64,000 nt of DNA from Microbacterium oleivorans. Its GTDB lineage: Bacteria; Actinomycetota; Actinomycetes; Actinomycetales; Microbacteriaceae. The DNA lies in contig NZ_JAMBOV010000005.1 in the NCBI RefSeq assembly GCF_023715745.1, forward strand, positions 186,001-250,000, given 5' to 3'. How positions within the stretch are numbered: position 1 is the first letter of the stretch; the number at the start of each line of letters is the position of its first letter. This document shows, one piece after another, positions 24,165 through 34,183 of the stretch. The translations under genes were made by a program, and so were the position numbers. The notes under the pieces are model-generated. The model worked only from the letters and a program-made list of their open reading frames with translations. It searched no databases and had not been told where the DNA came from.

Positions 24165-26861
24165 ATGCCCAGGAGCAGCAGTCCGGCCAGTAAACCCCGC
24201 GCCTCCGCGTCGGGCTCCTCGGCGCGCGCGAAGAAGGCCGAACCCACGCCGCGGCGCAAAGCCGAACCCGCCCCGAAGCGCTACGTCGACGACGTCGAGC
24301 GCCCCCCGGTCGTGGTCCGGGCATGGCTCGGGCTGGCCCACATCGCGGGCGGCATGTTCCGGGCGTTCGGTTCCGAGTCGCTCGAGAAGGATCAGCGTCG
24401 CGACGGGTTCCCGTTCCTGCTCGTCCTCATGGCGATCGCCGGAGCAGTCGTGGAATGGTTCCTCATCGGGACCGAGGTCGGCACGAACATCAGCGCCTAC
24501 ACGGTCGGCGCCCTGATCGGCCGCGAGGCCTTCGTCTTCCCGGTGATCCTGCTCCTGCTCGCCGGGTGGCTCTTCCGGCATCCGCCGTCCGTCCACGACA
24601 ACGGCCGGATCGGCATCGGTGCCGGCCTGTTCGTGCTGGCGGTCGCCGGGTTCTGCCATGTCGTCGCGGATCGGCCGCAGCCCAGCCAGGGTCTCGCGGC
24701 CCTGAGCGCGGCGGGCGGCCTCTTCGGATGGGCGATCGGCGAGCCGCTGACGGTGCTCACCGAGATCGGTGCCGGTGTCGTCCTCGCCCTCCTCGCCTTC
24801 TTGAGCGTGCTGATCCTCACCAAGACGCCGCCGAACCGCATCGGTCGCCGCCTCGGGGATCTGTACGCGTGGATGTTCGGTGCGGAGCGCGTCGAGCGCG
24901 ACGAGACGTCGGACGCGGCGGGGACGGGCCCGACGGTGGCCTTCGACGCTCCCGAGGACGAGGGCGACTCTCTGCCCTGGTGGCGGCGCAACAAGTCCGG
25001 CCGCGAGGAGGACGCCGACGGCGGCCTGGGCGCCGACGACCTGACGGCGCTCCTGGAGGCCAGCGGCGACGGCAGCTTCGACAACCCCGTCACCACGCCG
25101 ACTCCCGAGGTGATGCCGGATGCGGTGACGGAGATCATCGCGCCCGCCGCGCCGCGCACGCCGGGTCGCAAGCGAGACGCCGCGGCCGCTGAGGTCCCGC
25201 CCGTTCCGCCGCTGCCGGACTTCGTGGCCGCGAACCTCGATTCCGTCGACCCGGATGCCGCCGACTACCGCCTCCCGTCCGCCGACGCGCTCGCGGCGGG
25301 CACACCGCACAAGGCCCGTTCCGAGGCGAACGATGCCATGGTCCGCGCCATCATGGGCGTCTTCGAGCAGTTCTCCATCGACGCGAAGGTGACGGGCTTC
25401 TCGCGCGGTCCGACAGTGACGCAGTACGAGATCGCCCTCGGCTCCGGCGTCAAGGTCGAGCGCATCACGGCACTCACGAACAACATCGCCTACGCCGTGG
25501 CATCCAACGAGGTGCGCATCCTCGCGCCGATCCCCGGCAAGAGCGCGATCGGCGTCGAGATCCCGAACACCGACCGCGAGATCGTCACCCTCGGTGACGT
25601 CCTGCGCTCGCCCAACGCCCAGCAGGCGACGCACCCCATGACGATCGGGATCGGGAAGGACGTCGGCGGCGGCTACGTCGTCGCGAACCTCGCCAAGATG
25701 CCCCACCTGCTGGTGGCGGGATCGACCGGCTCCGGCAAGTCGAGTTTCGTCAACTCGATGATCACGAGCCTGCTCATGCGCGCCAAGCCGTCGGACGTCC
25801 GCATGGTGCTGATCGACCCGAAGCGGGTCGAGCTGACCTCCTACGCGGGTGTGCCGCACCTGATCACGCCCATCATCACGAACCCCAAGAAGGCCGCCGA
25901 AGCGCTGCAGTGGGTCGTGAAGGAGATGGACATGCGGTACGACGACCTCGCGTCGTTCGGTTTCCGCCACATCGACGACTTCAACAGGGCGGTCGTGGCG
26001 GGGGAGATCCAGCTCCCCGCGGGCAGCGAGCGCGTGCTGAAGCCGTACCCGTACCTCCTCGTCGTGGTCGACGAGCTCGCCGACCTGATGATGGTCGCCC
26101 CGCGCGACGTCGAGGACTCGATCGTCCGCATCACGCAGCTCGCCCGAGCCTCCGGCATCCACCTCGTCCTCGCGACGCAGCGGCCATCGGTCGACGTCGT
26201 CACGGGTCTCATCAAGGCGAACGTGCCGTCCCGACTCGCCTTCGCCGTCACGAGCGTCACCGACTCCCGCGTCATCCTCGACCAGCCGGGCGCCGACCGT
26301 CTCATCGGTCAGGGCGACGGTCTCTTCCTCCCCATGGGCGCGTCCAAGGCGGTGCGTGTGCAGGGCGCCTGGGTCGCCGAGAAGGAGATCGAGAAGGTCG
26401 TCGCGCACGTCAAGAACCAGGCGCGGCCCGAGTACCGCAAGGACGTCGAGGCGATCGTCGAGAAGAAGGAGATCGACGCCGACATCGGTGACGACCTCGA
26501 GCTCCTCCTCGCGGCCGCCGAGCAGATCATCACGACTCAGTTCGGCTCGACCTCGATGCTGCAGCGCAAGCTCCGGGTCGGCTTCGCCAAGGCGGGCCGC
26601 CTCATGGACCTGCTCGAAGCGCGCGAGATCGTCGGGCCGTCCGAAGGATCGAAGGCCCGCGACGTCCTCGTGACTCCCGACGAGCTGCCCGCCGTGCTCG
26701 CCCGACTGCGCGGCGAGGAGCCCCCCGTTTCGGAGGCCGCCGTCTCGACACCTCCGGCCGACCCGTACGGCCCCGACGCGGTGACGCAGCAGTTCGAGGG
26801 CTACGAGGTCGTCGAGGCCGAAGGGGACGAGGATGCCTGGGGTCTCACGGGCCGTGACTGA
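24165..26861 (+). CDS. ftsK: DNA translocase FtsK/SpoIIIE
   Basis: 898 residues. A basic Ser/Ala/Lys-rich head (1-45), four transmembrane helices (about 80-220), a variable acidic linker (to about 370), then the motor: alpha/beta domains with Walker A GSTGSGKS (Lys525), [11 protein letters not shown]alker B and [15 protein letters not shown], and a C-terminal winged-helix gamma domain ([22 protein letters not shown]) that reads orienting sequences. It pumps chromosome ends across the division septum. Start chosen after the TACCGT box; upstream frame is the shadow of the GNAT gene. Confidence 0.96.
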   Translation: MPRSSSPASKPRASASGSSARAKKAEPTPRRKAEPAPKRYVDDVERPPVVVRAWLGLAHIAGGMFRAFGSESLEKDQRRDGFPFLLVLMAIAGAVVEWFLIGTEVGTNISAYTVGALIGREAFVFPVILLLLAGWLFRHPPSVHDNGRIGIGAGLFVLAVAGFCHVVADRPQPSQGLAALSAAGGLFGWAIGEPLTVLTEIGAGVVLALLAFLSVLILTKTPPNRIGRRLGDLYAWMFGAERVERDETSDAAGTGPTVAFDAPEDEGDSLPWWRRNKSGREEDADGGLGADDLTALLEASGDGSFDNPVTTPTPEVMPDAVTEIIAPAAPRTPGRKRDAAAAEVPPVPPLPDFVAANLDSVDPDAADYRLPSADALAAGTPHKARSEANDAMVRAIMGVFEQFSIDAKVTGFSRGPTVTQYEIALGSGVKVERITALTNNIAYAVASNEVRILAPIPGKSAIGVEIPNTDREIVTLGDVLRSPNAQQATHPMTIGIGKDVGGGYVVANLAKMPHLLVAGSTGSGKSSFVNSMITSLLMRAKPSDVRMVLIDPKRVELTSYAGVPHLITPIITNPKKAAEALQWVVKEMDMRYDDLASFGFRHIDDFNRAVVAGEIQLPAGSERVLKPYPYLLVVVDELADLMMVAPRDVEDSIVRITQLARASGIHLVLATQRPSVDVVTGLIKANVPSRLAFAVTSVTDSRVILDQPGADRLIGQGDGLFLPMGASKAVRVQGAWVAEKEIEKVVAHVKNQARPEYRKDVEAIVEKKEIDADIGDDLELLLAAAEQIITTQFGSTSMLQRKLRVGFAKAGRLMDLLEAREIVGPSEGSKARDVLVTPDELPAVLARLRGEEPPVSEAAVSTPPADPYGPDAVTQQFEGYEVVEAEGDEDAWGLTGRD

Positions 26862-26883
26862 GCGCGCCCCCGCCACGGCTCGG

Positions 26884-26889
26884 TAGGCT
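26884..26889 (+). promoter_or_regulatory. -10 element of pgsA
   Basis: TAGGCT, six bases before the GTG. Confidence 0.5.
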
Positions 26890-26895
26890 CGGACC

Positions 26896-27462
26896 GTGAC
26901 GATCCCGCGGCAGTTACCGAACGCGATCACGATCGTGCGCATCCTGTGCGCGCCCGTGTTCGTCTGGCTGCTCCTGGCCGACGGCGGCGCGGACGGCGCC
27001 CTCCGCTGGTGGGCGGCGGCGCTGTTCATCGTCGCGATCGCGTCGGACGGCGTCGACGGATACCTCGCCCGACGCCACGACATCGTGACGGATCTCGGGA
27101 AGCTGCTCGACCCGATCGCGGACAAGGTTCTCACGGGTGCCGCTTTCGTCTCCCTTTCGATCCTCGGCGAACTGCCCGTGTGGGTGGTCGTCCTCGTCCT
27201 CGTCCGAGAACTCGGCATCACGGTCCACCGGCTGATCGTCGCGACGGACCACGTCGTGGCCGCCGCGTGGATGGGGAAGCTGAAGACAGTTGCACAGGCG
27301 GTCGCGCTGTCCCTCGCCCTCCTCCCGCTGTGGACGGTCGTGGGGGAGTGGGTCCACGTCGTCAACACGATCGCCATGACGATCGCGGTCGTGCTGACCG
27401 TCGCCAGCGGCGTCGATTACGTCGTCACCGCTGTGCGCCCGAGGCAGCCTCGGAAGGCATGA
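26896..27462 (+). CDS. pgsA: CDP-diacylglycerol-glycerol-3-phosphate 3-phosphatidyltransferase
   Basis: 188 residues from GTG 26896. The CDP-alcohol phosphatidyltransferase signature D-x2-DG-x2-AR-x8-G-x3-D-x3-D is complete (Asp51, Asp54, Arg59, Gly68, Asp72, Asp76). Several membrane helices. It makes phosphatidylglycerol phosphate, the step toward PG and cardiolipin. Followed with overlapping ATG by cinA, the usual actinobacterial pgsA-cinA-clgR order. Confidence 0.94.
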   Translation: MTIPRQLPNAITIVRILCAPVFVWLLLADGGADGALRWWAAALFIVAIASDGVDGYLARRHDIVTDLGKLLDPIADKVLTGAAFVSLSILGELPVWVVVLVLVRELGITVHRLIVATDHVVAAAWMGKLKTVAQAVALSLALLPLWTVVGEWVHVVNTIAMTIAVVLTVASGVDYVVTAVRPRQPRKA

Positions 27463-27998
27463 TGCGTCGGGAACCGAGCGAGCTCCCCGAGGAGCTGGAG
27501 GAGACCGCGGTCGCGAGCGGCCCGAGGTCCGAGCCGGAGCGCCTCGTCGAGCGGCTGAAGGAGCTGGGGTGGACGCTCGGGGTCGCGGAGTCGCTCACGG
27601 GGGGTCTCGTCGCGGCGTCCGTCGTCGCGGTGCCGGGCGCCTCGGCCGTGTTCCGCGGTGGCATCGTCGCCTACGCGACCGACCTCAAGGAGCGGCTGCT
27701 CGGCGTCGACGAGACTCTGCTCGACGCCCACGGCCCCGTCCACCCGCGTGTGGCACGTCAGATGGCGGACGGCGTCCGCCGTGCGGTCGGCACGGAGGAC
27801 CCCGCCGACGTCGGCATCGCGACGACCGGGATCGCAGGTCCGGTGTCCTCCGACGGCCAGCCGGTGGGAACCGTGCACATCGCCGTCTCGACCCCGCTCG
27901 GGTCGCGAGTCGAGTCGCTTCTCCTGGAGGGTGATCGGGACGAGATCCGCACGGCCGCGACGGCCCGCGCGATCGCCCTCGCCGTCGACGCCCTGTGA
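27459..27998 (+). CDS. cinA: CinA C-terminal domain protein (NMN amidohydrolase type)
   Basis: 179 residues; two adjacent ATGs (27459, 27462) overlap the pgsA stop. Only the PncC/CinA C-terminal domain is present (GVAESLTGGLVAASV, FRGGIVAYATDLKERLLGV, ATTGIAGPVSSDGQPVGTVHIAV); the N-terminal MoaB-like domain is absent, as is common in actinobacteria. The family deamidates nicotinamide mononucleotide in NAD salvage. Clustered with clgR-recA, reflecting the old link to competence and damage genes. Confidence 0.93.
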   Translation: MMRREPSELPEELEETAVASGPRSEPERLVERLKELGWTLGVAESLTGGLVAASVVAVPGASAVFRGGIVAYATDLKERLLGVDETLLDAHGPVHPRVARQMADGVRRAVGTEDPADVGIATTGIAGPVSSDGQPVGTVHIAVSTPLGSRVESLLLEGDRDEIRTAATARAIALAVDAL

Positions 27999-28069
27999 GT
28001 CGGGAATAGCGCCCGTTCCGAGCATGTTACGTATCGGTGATTCCCATCCATTCCCCAGCGCTCGGGGTC

Positions 28070-28075
28070 TAGGGT
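28070..28075 (+). promoter_or_regulatory. -10 element of the clgR-like gene
   Basis: TAGGGT in the 149-base gap between cinA and the regulator gene; leader about 70 bases, ending with GAGGGAGG. Confidence 0.4.
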
Positions 28076-28147
28076 GACATCGAACGTGTTGTACCGTGGT
28101 TCCCCCGCAAGGGATTCGGTGGATCGCAGCAGAGGGAGGGCCCACGC

Positions 28148-28468
28148 ATGATCCTGGTTCGTCAAGAGATCGGTGATGTCCTCCGCGACTTCCGTCTGCA
28201 GAAGGGTCACACCCTCCGTCAGGTGTCGGGCAAGGCCAGTGTCGCCCTCGGCTACCTGAGCGAGGTCGAGCGCGGTCAGAAAGAGGCATCGAGCGAGATC
28301 CTCGCCGCCGTCGCCGAGGCACTGGACGTTCCCATCTCCGCCATCATGCGCGAGGTGGGCGAGCGCATCTCCGTTCTGGAGGGCCTGCACTCGTTGAGCG
28401 ACGTCGTCCCCGACGACCTCGCCTCGCTCGGGGAGGACGTCCCCGCCCCCGAGCTGTCGCTGCGCTGA
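28148..28468 (+). CDS. clgR: XRE-family regulator, ClgR-like
   Basis: 106 residues. HTH domain at about 7-65: IGDVLRDFRLQKGHTLRQVS, then the recognition region ASVALGYLSEVERGQKEASSEIL. Sequence and place (after pgsA-cinA, before DUF3046-recA) fit ClgR, the activator of clp protease and some repair genes in corynebacteria and streptomycetes. The C-terminus lacks an obvious second domain. The acronym is assigned by position and similarity pattern. Confidence 0.85.
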   Translation: MILVRQEIGDVLRDFRLQKGHTLRQVSGKASVALGYLSEVERGQKEASSEILAAVAEALDVPISAIMREVGERISVLEGLHSLSDVVPDDLASLGEDVPAPELSLR

Positions 28469-28474
28469 CGGTCG

Positions 28475-28696
28475 ATGCGCCACAGCGAGTTCGATCGCGC
28501 CGTCGCCGATGAGTTCGGTGCGGGTGGACCGGCTCTGGTGTCGGACCTGGTCCTGACCGCGGTCGGCAACAAGACCGCGCGAGAGGCCCTCGCCGCCGGC
28601 ATCCCGCCCCGGGACGTCTGGTACGCGCTGTGCGCAGAGACGGACGTCCCCGTCTCCCGTCGTCACGGTGCAGGCCGGCTCGACCCGCGCCGGTGA
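28475..28696 (+). CDS. DUF3046 protein
   Basis: 73 residues: MRHSEFDRAVADEFG, LVSDLVLTAVGNKTAREALA and PPRDVWYALCAETDVP are the blocks of the actinobacterial DUF3046 family, which nearly always lies just upstream of recA. Starts 6 bases after the clgR-like stop, so probably cotranscribed. Function unknown. Confidence 0.88.
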   Translation: MRHSEFDRAVADEFGAGGPALVSDLVLTAVGNKTAREALAAGIPPRDVWYALCAETDVPVSRRHGAGRLDPRR

Positions 28697-28709
28697 TCGG
28701 CGTGTCGCA

Positions 28710-28725
28710 TCGAAGATGCGTTCGA
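28710..28725 (+). promoter_or_regulatory. SOS box (LexA site) of recA
   Basis: TCGAAGATGCGTTCGA differs from the actinobacterial consensus TCGAACRNNYGTTCGA at one position (G for C at the sixth). A TANNNT -10 (TAGTGT, 28735-28740) follows at once. The site lies about 200 bases before recA, giving a long leader. Confidence 0.8.
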
Positions 28726-28922
28726 TAAGGGCGTAGTGTCCTTCACAGCGGGTGTCGTAGAGACGTCATCCACGGAGGCGGGCGCCGGCATCTCGATGTC
28801 GGAGGGTCCTCCTAACGTGAACAGCGTCAGATGACACCCCCGCCCTGTCGCAGAATCCGAACCGTCGGTGACGATCGCGACAGCCTATGGGCGACGGAAC
28901 CGCGAGCACGAAGGAGCACGAC

Positions 28923-29981
28923 ATGCCATCACCTGCCGACCGCGAAAAGGCCCTCGAATCGGCCCTCGCCCAGATCGACCGCCAGTTCGGCAAGGGATCG
29001 ATCATGCGACTGGGGAGCGACGAACGCGCTCCCGTCGAGGTCATCCCGACCGGCTCCATCGCTCTCGACGTCGCCCTCGGCATCGGCGGGATCCCGCGGG
29101 GTCGCGTCGTCGAGATCTACGGTCCGGAGTCCTCCGGTAAGACGACCCTGACCCTGCACGCGATCGCGAACACGCAGCGCGCCGGTGGCATCGCCGCCTT
29201 CATCGATGCGGAGCACGCCCTCGACCCGGCCTATGCCGAGAAGCTGGGCGTCGACATCGATGCCCTCCTCGTCTCCCAGCCCGACACGGGTGAGCAGGCG
29301 CTCGAGATCGCGGACATGCTGATCCGTTCCGGTGCGATCGACCTCGTCGTGATCGACTCCGTCGCCGCGCTCGTCCCCGAGGCCGAGATCAAGGGTGAGA
29401 TGGGTGACTCCCACGTGGGTCTTCAGGCCCGCCTCATGTCCCAGGCGCTCCGCAAGATCACCGGTGGTCTGAACCAGACGAAGACGACCGCGATCTTCAT
29501 CAACCAGCTCCGAGAGAAGATCGGTGTCTTCTTCGGCTCGCCCGAGACGACCGCAGGCGGTAAGGCACTCAAGTTCTACGCCTCCGTCCGCCTCGACATC
29601 CGTCGCATCGAGACGCTGAAGGACGGTTCCGAGGCGGTCGGCAACCGGACCCGCGTCAAGGTCGTCAAGAACAAGATGGCGCCGCCGTTCAAGCAGGCGG
29701 AGTTCGACATCCTGTACGGCGTCGGGATCTCACGCGAGGGCAGTCTCATCGACTTCGGTGTCGAGCACGGGATCGTCAAGAAGTCGGGCGCCTGGTACAC
29801 CTACGAGGGTGAGCAGCTCGGACAGGGCAAGGAGAACTCGCGCAACTTCCTGCTGAAGAACACCGATGTCGCCGCCGAGATCGAGACCAAGATCAAGCAG
29901 AAGCTCGGCATCGGTCAGCCGAAGCAGGCCGCGGAGGACGCTGCAACCTCTGACGAGCTGGCGGCTCGCCGCCCGGCCTGA
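28923..29981 (+). CDS. recA: recombinase RecA
   Basis: 352 residues, ATG 28923 with GAAGGAG upstream (an ATG 36 bases earlier is in frame but less well placed). Walker A GPESSGKT at 67-74, the [14 protein letters not shown]alker B, the [18 protein letters not shown] loop L1 and [15 protein letters not shown] loop L2 are intact. Drives strand exchange and triggers LexA cleavage. No intein. Preceded by a LexA box and followed by recX three bases after the stop. Confidence 0.98.
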   Translation: MPSPADREKALESALAQIDRQFGKGSIMRLGSDERAPVEVIPTGSIALDVALGIGGIPRGRVVEIYGPESSGKTTLTLHAIANTQRAGGIAAFIDAEHALDPAYAEKLGVDIDALLVSQPDTGEQALEIADMLIRSGAIDLVVIDSVAALVPEAEIKGEMGDSHVGLQARLMSQALRKITGGLNQTKTTAIFINQLREKIGVFFGSPETTAGGKALKFYASVRLDIRRIETLKDGSEAVGNRTRVKVVKNKMAPPFKQAEFDILYGVGISREGSLIDFGVEHGIVKKSGAWYTYEGEQLGQGKENSRNFLLKNTDVAAEIETKIKQKLGIGQPKQAAEDAATSDELAARRPA

Positions 29982-29983
29982 TC

Positions 29984-30694
29984 ATGACGGAAGCGAACGG
30001 GGGCGAGCGAGACGCGCTCGCCCCCGTCATCCCGCTCTTCGGCAATCGCGGACAGCAGAACGCTGACCCGGCGGACGACGCGGAGAGCAGACCGTGGCAC
30101 GCGACGTGGATCGGTGATCGACCGGAGTCGGAGCGGACGGCCGCGCGCGCCGCACATCCGGCGACCGGCAACGTCCCGATCGTCGTTCCGGTGGAGGACG
30201 ACGACACCCCAGCGATGGCGGAGCGGGTGTTGTTGCGCAAGCTCCGCACGCGGTCGTTGTCGGTTCGTGAGGCCCGGTCGGTTCTGGGCGAGCATGACCT
30301 CGACGGAGCGACATCCGACGGCATCATCGACCGGTTCGTGTCGCTCGGGTACCTCGACGATTTCGCCCTCGCCGAGCAGCTCATCGACAAGGCGACATCA
30401 CGGAAGGCTCAGGGACGGCAGGCCGTCGCGCAGACGCTCGCACAGCGCGGCATCCCGCGCGAGGTGGTCGATGAGGCGCTCGCGCTGCTGCCGGACGACG
30501 AGGCTGAGCGCGCGCTCGAGTTCGCGCGGTCCAAAGCGCGCGGTCTGGCGGACGTGGAACGGGATGCCGCGTTGCGGCGCCTCGCAGGGCAGCTCGCCCG
30601 CAGAGGGTACGGAGCCGTCGCGCTGTCTGCGGCCCGCCAGGCGCTCGACGAGCTCAGCGCGGCTCCACGGCGCGGGGTTCGTTTCGAGCCGTGA
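29984..30694 (+). CDS. recX: regulatory protein RecX
   Basis: 236 residues, starting two bases after the recA stop. The RecX three-helix repeats occupy about 78-225: LRKLRTRSLSVREARSVLG, IDRFVSLGYLDDFALAEQLI, AQTLAQRGIPREVVDEAL. The first ~75 residues are an extension rich in Glu, Asp and Ala with a hydrophobic island APVIPLFGNRG near the start. RecX binds RecA filaments and restrains them. Cotranscribed with recA, hence SOS-induced. Confidence 0.92.
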   Translation: MTEANGGERDALAPVIPLFGNRGQQNADPADDAESRPWHATWIGDRPESERTAARAAHPATGNVPIVVPVEDDDTPAMAERVLLRKLRTRSLSVREARSVLGEHDLDGATSDGIIDRFVSLGYLDDFALAEQLIDKATSRKAQGRQAVAQTLAQRGIPREVVDEALALLPDDEAERALEFARSKARGLADVERDAALRRLAGQLARRGYGAVALSAARQALDELSAAPRRGVRFEP

Positions 30695-30778
30695 CTCCCG
30701 TGGGAACGGTGTCGCCGAGCCGGCCGGTCTGACAGACTCGGGCGCACGTGCGCGTCGCACGTCGGGGGAGGGCGTGCC

Positions 30779-31699
30779 GTGGCGATCGAGGTCGAGGGAC
30801 TCGTGAAGTCGTACCGGTCGGTGCGCGCAGTGGACGGCATCTCCCTGAGCGTCCCCGACGGCCAGCTCTTCGCCTTCCTCGGCGCCAACGGTGCCGGCAA
30901 GTCGACGACGATCGGATGCCTCACGACCCTTCTTCGCGCGGATGCCGGTCGGGTCCACGTGGCGGGCCGCGATGTCGCCGCGGACGGCGAGGCCGTCCGA
31001 TCCGCCATCGGCGTGGTCTTCCAGCATTCGCTGCTGGACGACGCCCTCACGGTGCGCGAGAACCTCGCTCTCCGGGCGACGCTCTCGGGTGTGTCCCGGC
31101 GGCGCTTCGGGGCTCGTCTGGCGGAACTGTCGGATCTCATCGCACTCGAGGACGTCCTCGGCCGCCCGTACGGCCGGCTCTCCGGCGGGCAGCGTCGACG
31201 GGCGGACATCGCTCGCGCCCTCCTCCACGACCCGGCGATCCTCTTCCTCGACGAGCCGACGGCCGGACTCGACCCCGCCAGCAGAGTGGCGGTCTGGACC
31301 GCCATCGGCGGCCTCCGTCGGGAGCGGGGTCTCACCGTCTTCCTCACGACGCATTACATGGAGGAGACGGAGGAGGCCGACCAGGTCAGCATCATCGACT
31401 CCGGTCGCATCGTCGCCGAGGGAACGCCGACCGAGCTCCGAGCGCGGTTCAGTCGCAGCATCCTCACCGTCACCACGGATGATGCGGCGGCGGTGCTCGC
31501 GCATCCGGACGTCGACCCGGCGACGGTGGAGCGCGACGGCGAGGTGCTCGTCGTTCCCGTGACCGGGGCGGACCAGGCCCGACGCATCCTTGCCGCGCTC
31601 GGCGACGGCGCCCGCGACTTCGAGTTCCGCCACGGCCGGATGGACGACGTGTTCCTGGCCCTCACCGGCCGCCGCGACCACGGGGAGCACGCGGCATGA
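30779..31699 (+). CDS. ABC-2 type exporter ATP-binding protein
   Basis: 306 residues from GTG 30779. Walker A LGANGAGKSTT, signature LSGGQRRRADIARAL, Walker B LFLDEPTAGLDP and the H-loop in LTTHYMEE are intact. Belongs to the DrrA/daunorubicin-resistance-like exporter group. The next gene (ATGA overlap) encodes its permease. Substrate unknown; a drug or lipid is possible. Confidence 0.92.
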   Translation: MAIEVEGLVKSYRSVRAVDGISLSVPDGQLFAFLGANGAGKSTTIGCLTTLLRADAGRVHVAGRDVAADGEAVRSAIGVVFQHSLLDDALTVRENLALRATLSGVSRRRFGARLAELSDLIALEDVLGRPYGRLSGGQRRRADIARALLHDPAILFLDEPTAGLDPASRVAVWTAIGGLRRERGLTVFLTTHYMEETEEADQVSIIDSGRIVAEGTPTELRARFSRSILTVTTDDAAAVLAHPDVDPATVERDGEVLVVPVTGADQARRILAALGDGARDFEFRHGRMDDVFLALTGRRDHGEHAA

Positions 31700-32574
31700 G
31701 AATCGTCGCGGCCATCGTCCGCCGCAACCTCGCCCTGTTCTTCCGCGACCGTCTCAACGTCTTCTTCTCGTTGCTCAGCGGCCTCATCCTCTTCCTGCTC
31801 TACACCCTCTTCCTCGCCCGACTCCAGGTCGACGGACTCGAGCAGACCCTGTCCCGCGCGACGCGCGGTGACATCGAGGCCTTCGTCGACAGTTGGATGC
31901 TGTCGGGCATCGTCCTGCTCACGACGGTCACGTCGGGCATCGGCGCCGTGTCGGTGTTCGTCGACGATCGGGCGACGGGACGGTTCGGGGACTTCCTGGT
32001 CGCGCCGATCCGTCGCACGCACCTGGTGCTCGGGTATCTGATCTCGTCCGTGACCGTCGCCGTCCTCATGTCGGGGATCATCTTCGTCCTCACCCTCCTC
32101 CACCTCGGGCTCGTGCGCGGCACCTGGCTGAGCGCGGGGCAGATCGCGGCGGCACTCGGGGCGATGCTGCTCTGCTGTGCGGCGTTCACGACGCTGGGCT
32201 GCTTCGGCGCGTCGTTCCTGACCACCACCGGTGCCTACTCGGCGTTCTCCACCGTCGTCGGGACGGTGCTCGGCTTCGTCGCCGGCTCCTACATCCCGGT
32301 CGGCTCGCTGCCCGAGACCGTCGCGGACGTCATCAACGCACTGCCGTTCGCACAGGGGGCGATGCTCCTACGTCGCCCCTTCACCGAGGAGACCCTCCAA
32401 GCGGTGACGGACGGCGACACGGCGGCGGTCGCCGAACTCTCGGACTTCTACGGCATCGACATCGCCGTCGGATCCGCAGCGGTGCCCGCCTGGGCGGCCG
32501 TGACGATCCTCGTCGCCGTCGCCGTCGTCTTCAGCGCGATCTCGGCCGGCCGCATCCGTTCCCTCCTGCGCTGA
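31696..32574 (+). CDS. ABC-2 type exporter permease
   Basis: 292 residues, coupled by ATGA to the ATPase gene. Six hydrophobic helices; the ABC-2 family region FLVAPIRRTHLVLGYLISS lies in the middle, and GSYIPVGSLPETVADVINALPF resembles the family's extracellular loop before the last helices. Partner of the preceding ATPase. Confidence 0.9.
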   Translation: MRIVAAIVRRNLALFFRDRLNVFFSLLSGLILFLLYTLFLARLQVDGLEQTLSRATRGDIEAFVDSWMLSGIVLLTTVTSGIGAVSVFVDDRATGRFGDFLVAPIRRTHLVLGYLISSVTVAVLMSGIIFVLTLLHLGLVRGTWLSAGQIAAALGAMLLCCAAFTTLGCFGASFLTTTGAYSAFSTVVGTVLGFVAGSYIPVGSLPETVADVINALPFAQGAMLLRRPFTEETLQAVTDGDTAAVAELSDFYGIDIAVGSAAVPAWAAVTILVAVAVVFSAISAGRIRSLLR

Positions 32575-32607
32575 GCGCGGCCGCCTCCCGCACCGGGGTG
32601 CGGCTCG

Positions 32608-32613
32608 TAGAAT
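32608..32613 (+). promoter_or_regulatory. -10 element of miaB
   Basis: TAGAAT, nine bases before the ATG. Confidence 0.45.
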
Positions 32614-32622
32614 GGCCTGATC

Positions 32623-34179
32623 ATGACCAGCCCCTCCGCTGCCCCCACCCTCATCTCCCCGTCCGATGCCGCCGTCGGTGCCGACGGCCGTCCCCGCACG
32701 TACGAAGTGCGCACGTTCGGGTGCCAGATGAACGTCCACGACTCCGAGCGCCTCTCGGGCTCGCTCGAGTCCGCCGGCTACGTCCGTGCCGACGCGGGCA
32801 CCGAGGCCGACGTCGTCGTGATCAACACGTGCGCGGTGCGCGACAATGCGGCGGGCAAGCTCTACGGCACCCTCGGACACCTGAAGAGCCGCAAGGACAA
32901 GCACGACGGCATGCAGATCGCCGTCGGCGGCTGCCTCGCGCAGATGGACAAGGACGCCGTCCAGCAGAAGGCCCCCTGGGTCGATGTCGTCTTCGGCACC
33001 CACAACATGGGTTCCCTCCCGAGCCTGCTCGAACGCGCCCGTCACAACGGTGAGGCGGAGCTCGAGATCCTCGAATCGCTCGAGGTCTTCCCCTCGACCC
33101 TTCCCACCAAGCGCGACTCGGCGCACAGCGGCTGGGTCTCCATCTCGGTGGGCTGCAACAACACCTGCACGTTCTGCATCGTCCCGAGCCTGCGCGGTAA
33201 GGAGAAGGACCGTCGCCCCGGCGACATCCTCAACGAGATCCGTCTGCTCGTCGAGGACGGGGCCATCGAGGTCACCCTGCTCGGCCAGAACGTCAACAGC
33301 TACGGCGTCGAGTTCGGCGACCGGCAGGCGTTCAGCAAGCTGCTGCGCGCCGCCGGCGAGATCCCCGGCCTCGAGCGCGTGCGCTTCACGAGCCCGCACC
33401 CGGCTGCCTTCACGGACGACGTGATCGACGCGATGGCTGAGACGCCGGCGGTCATGCCTCAGCTGCACATGCCGCTGCAGTCGGGGTCGGACCGCATCCT
33501 GAAGGCGATGCGCCGCTCGTACCGCAGCGAGCGCTTCCTCGGCATCCTCGACCGCGTGCGCGAGAAGATGCCGCACGCCGCCATCTCGACGGACATCATC
33601 GTCGGGTTCCCCGGTGAGACGGACGAGGACTTCGAGGACACGATGCGTGTCGTCGAGCAGGCACGCTTCGCCGGCGCGTTCACGTTCCAGTACTCGATCC
33701 GTGAGGGCACACCCGCGGCGACCATGCCCGATCAGGTGCCGAAGCAGGTCGTCCAGGAGCGCTACAACCGCCTCGTCGCCCTCCAGGAGCGCATCTCGCT
33801 CGAGGAGAACCAGGCCCAGCTCGGTCGCACGGTCGAGGTGCTCGTCTCCACGGGTGAGGGGAAGAAGGATGCCGCGACCCGGCGCCTGACCGGCCGCGCC
33901 GAGGACAACCGTCTCGTCCACTTCGAGATCCCCGACGGGTCGCCCACGCCGCGGCCCGGCGACGTGGTCACGACGGTGATCACGCACGCGGCGCCCTTCC
34001 ACCTCCTGGCCGACAGCCCGGACGGGGCACCCCTCCGCATCCGCCGCACCCGCGCCGGAGACGCGTGGAATCGCGCGCAGGCCGACTCGTGCGGAGTTTC
34101 GGCTCCGGCGGGCGACGCGGGCCCGCGCGCCGTATCGCTCGGGCTGCCGGTCCTGCGCACGGCCACCCCCGGACTCTGA
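32623..34179 (+). CDS. miaB: tRNA-2-methylthio-N6-dimethylallyladenosine synthase
   Basis: 518 residues. Two Fe-S clusters are predicted: Cys34, Cys70 and Cys104 in the UPF0004 domain, and radical-SAM Cys178, Cys182, Cys185 in [22 protein letters not shown] domain follows (about 385-460). It adds a methylthio group to i6A37 of tRNAs, acting after MiaA, whose gene follows four bases downstream. The last ~45 residues are a low-complexity tail. Confidence 0.97.
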   Translation: MTSPSAAPTLISPSDAAVGADGRPRTYEVRTFGCQMNVHDSERLSGSLESAGYVRADAGTEADVVVINTCAVRDNAAGKLYGTLGHLKSRKDKHDGMQIAVGGCLAQMDKDAVQQKAPWVDVVFGTHNMGSLPSLLERARHNGEAELEILESLEVFPSTLPTKRDSAHSGWVSISVGCNNTCTFCIVPSLRGKEKDRRPGDILNEIRLLVEDGAIEVTLLGQNVNSYGVEFGDRQAFSKLLRAAGEIPGLERVRFTSPHPAAFTDDVIDAMAETPAVMPQLHMPLQSGSDRILKAMRRSYRSERFLGILDRVREKMPHAAISTDIIVGFPGETDEDFEDTMRVVEQARFAGAFTFQYSIREGTPAATMPDQVPKQVVQERYNRLVALQERISLEENQAQLGRTVEVLVSTGEGKKDAATRRLTGRAEDNRLVHFEIPDGSPTPRPGDVVTTVITHAAPFHLLADSPDGAPLRIRRTRAGDAWNRAQADSCGVSAPAGDAGPRAVSLGLPVLRTATPGL

Positions 34180-34183
34180 CCCC

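Noticed and set aside
30779..32574. The DrrAB-like transporter as a sign of an antibiotic cluster
   Set aside because: No biosynthetic genes lie near; such exporter pairs are common as isolated loci.
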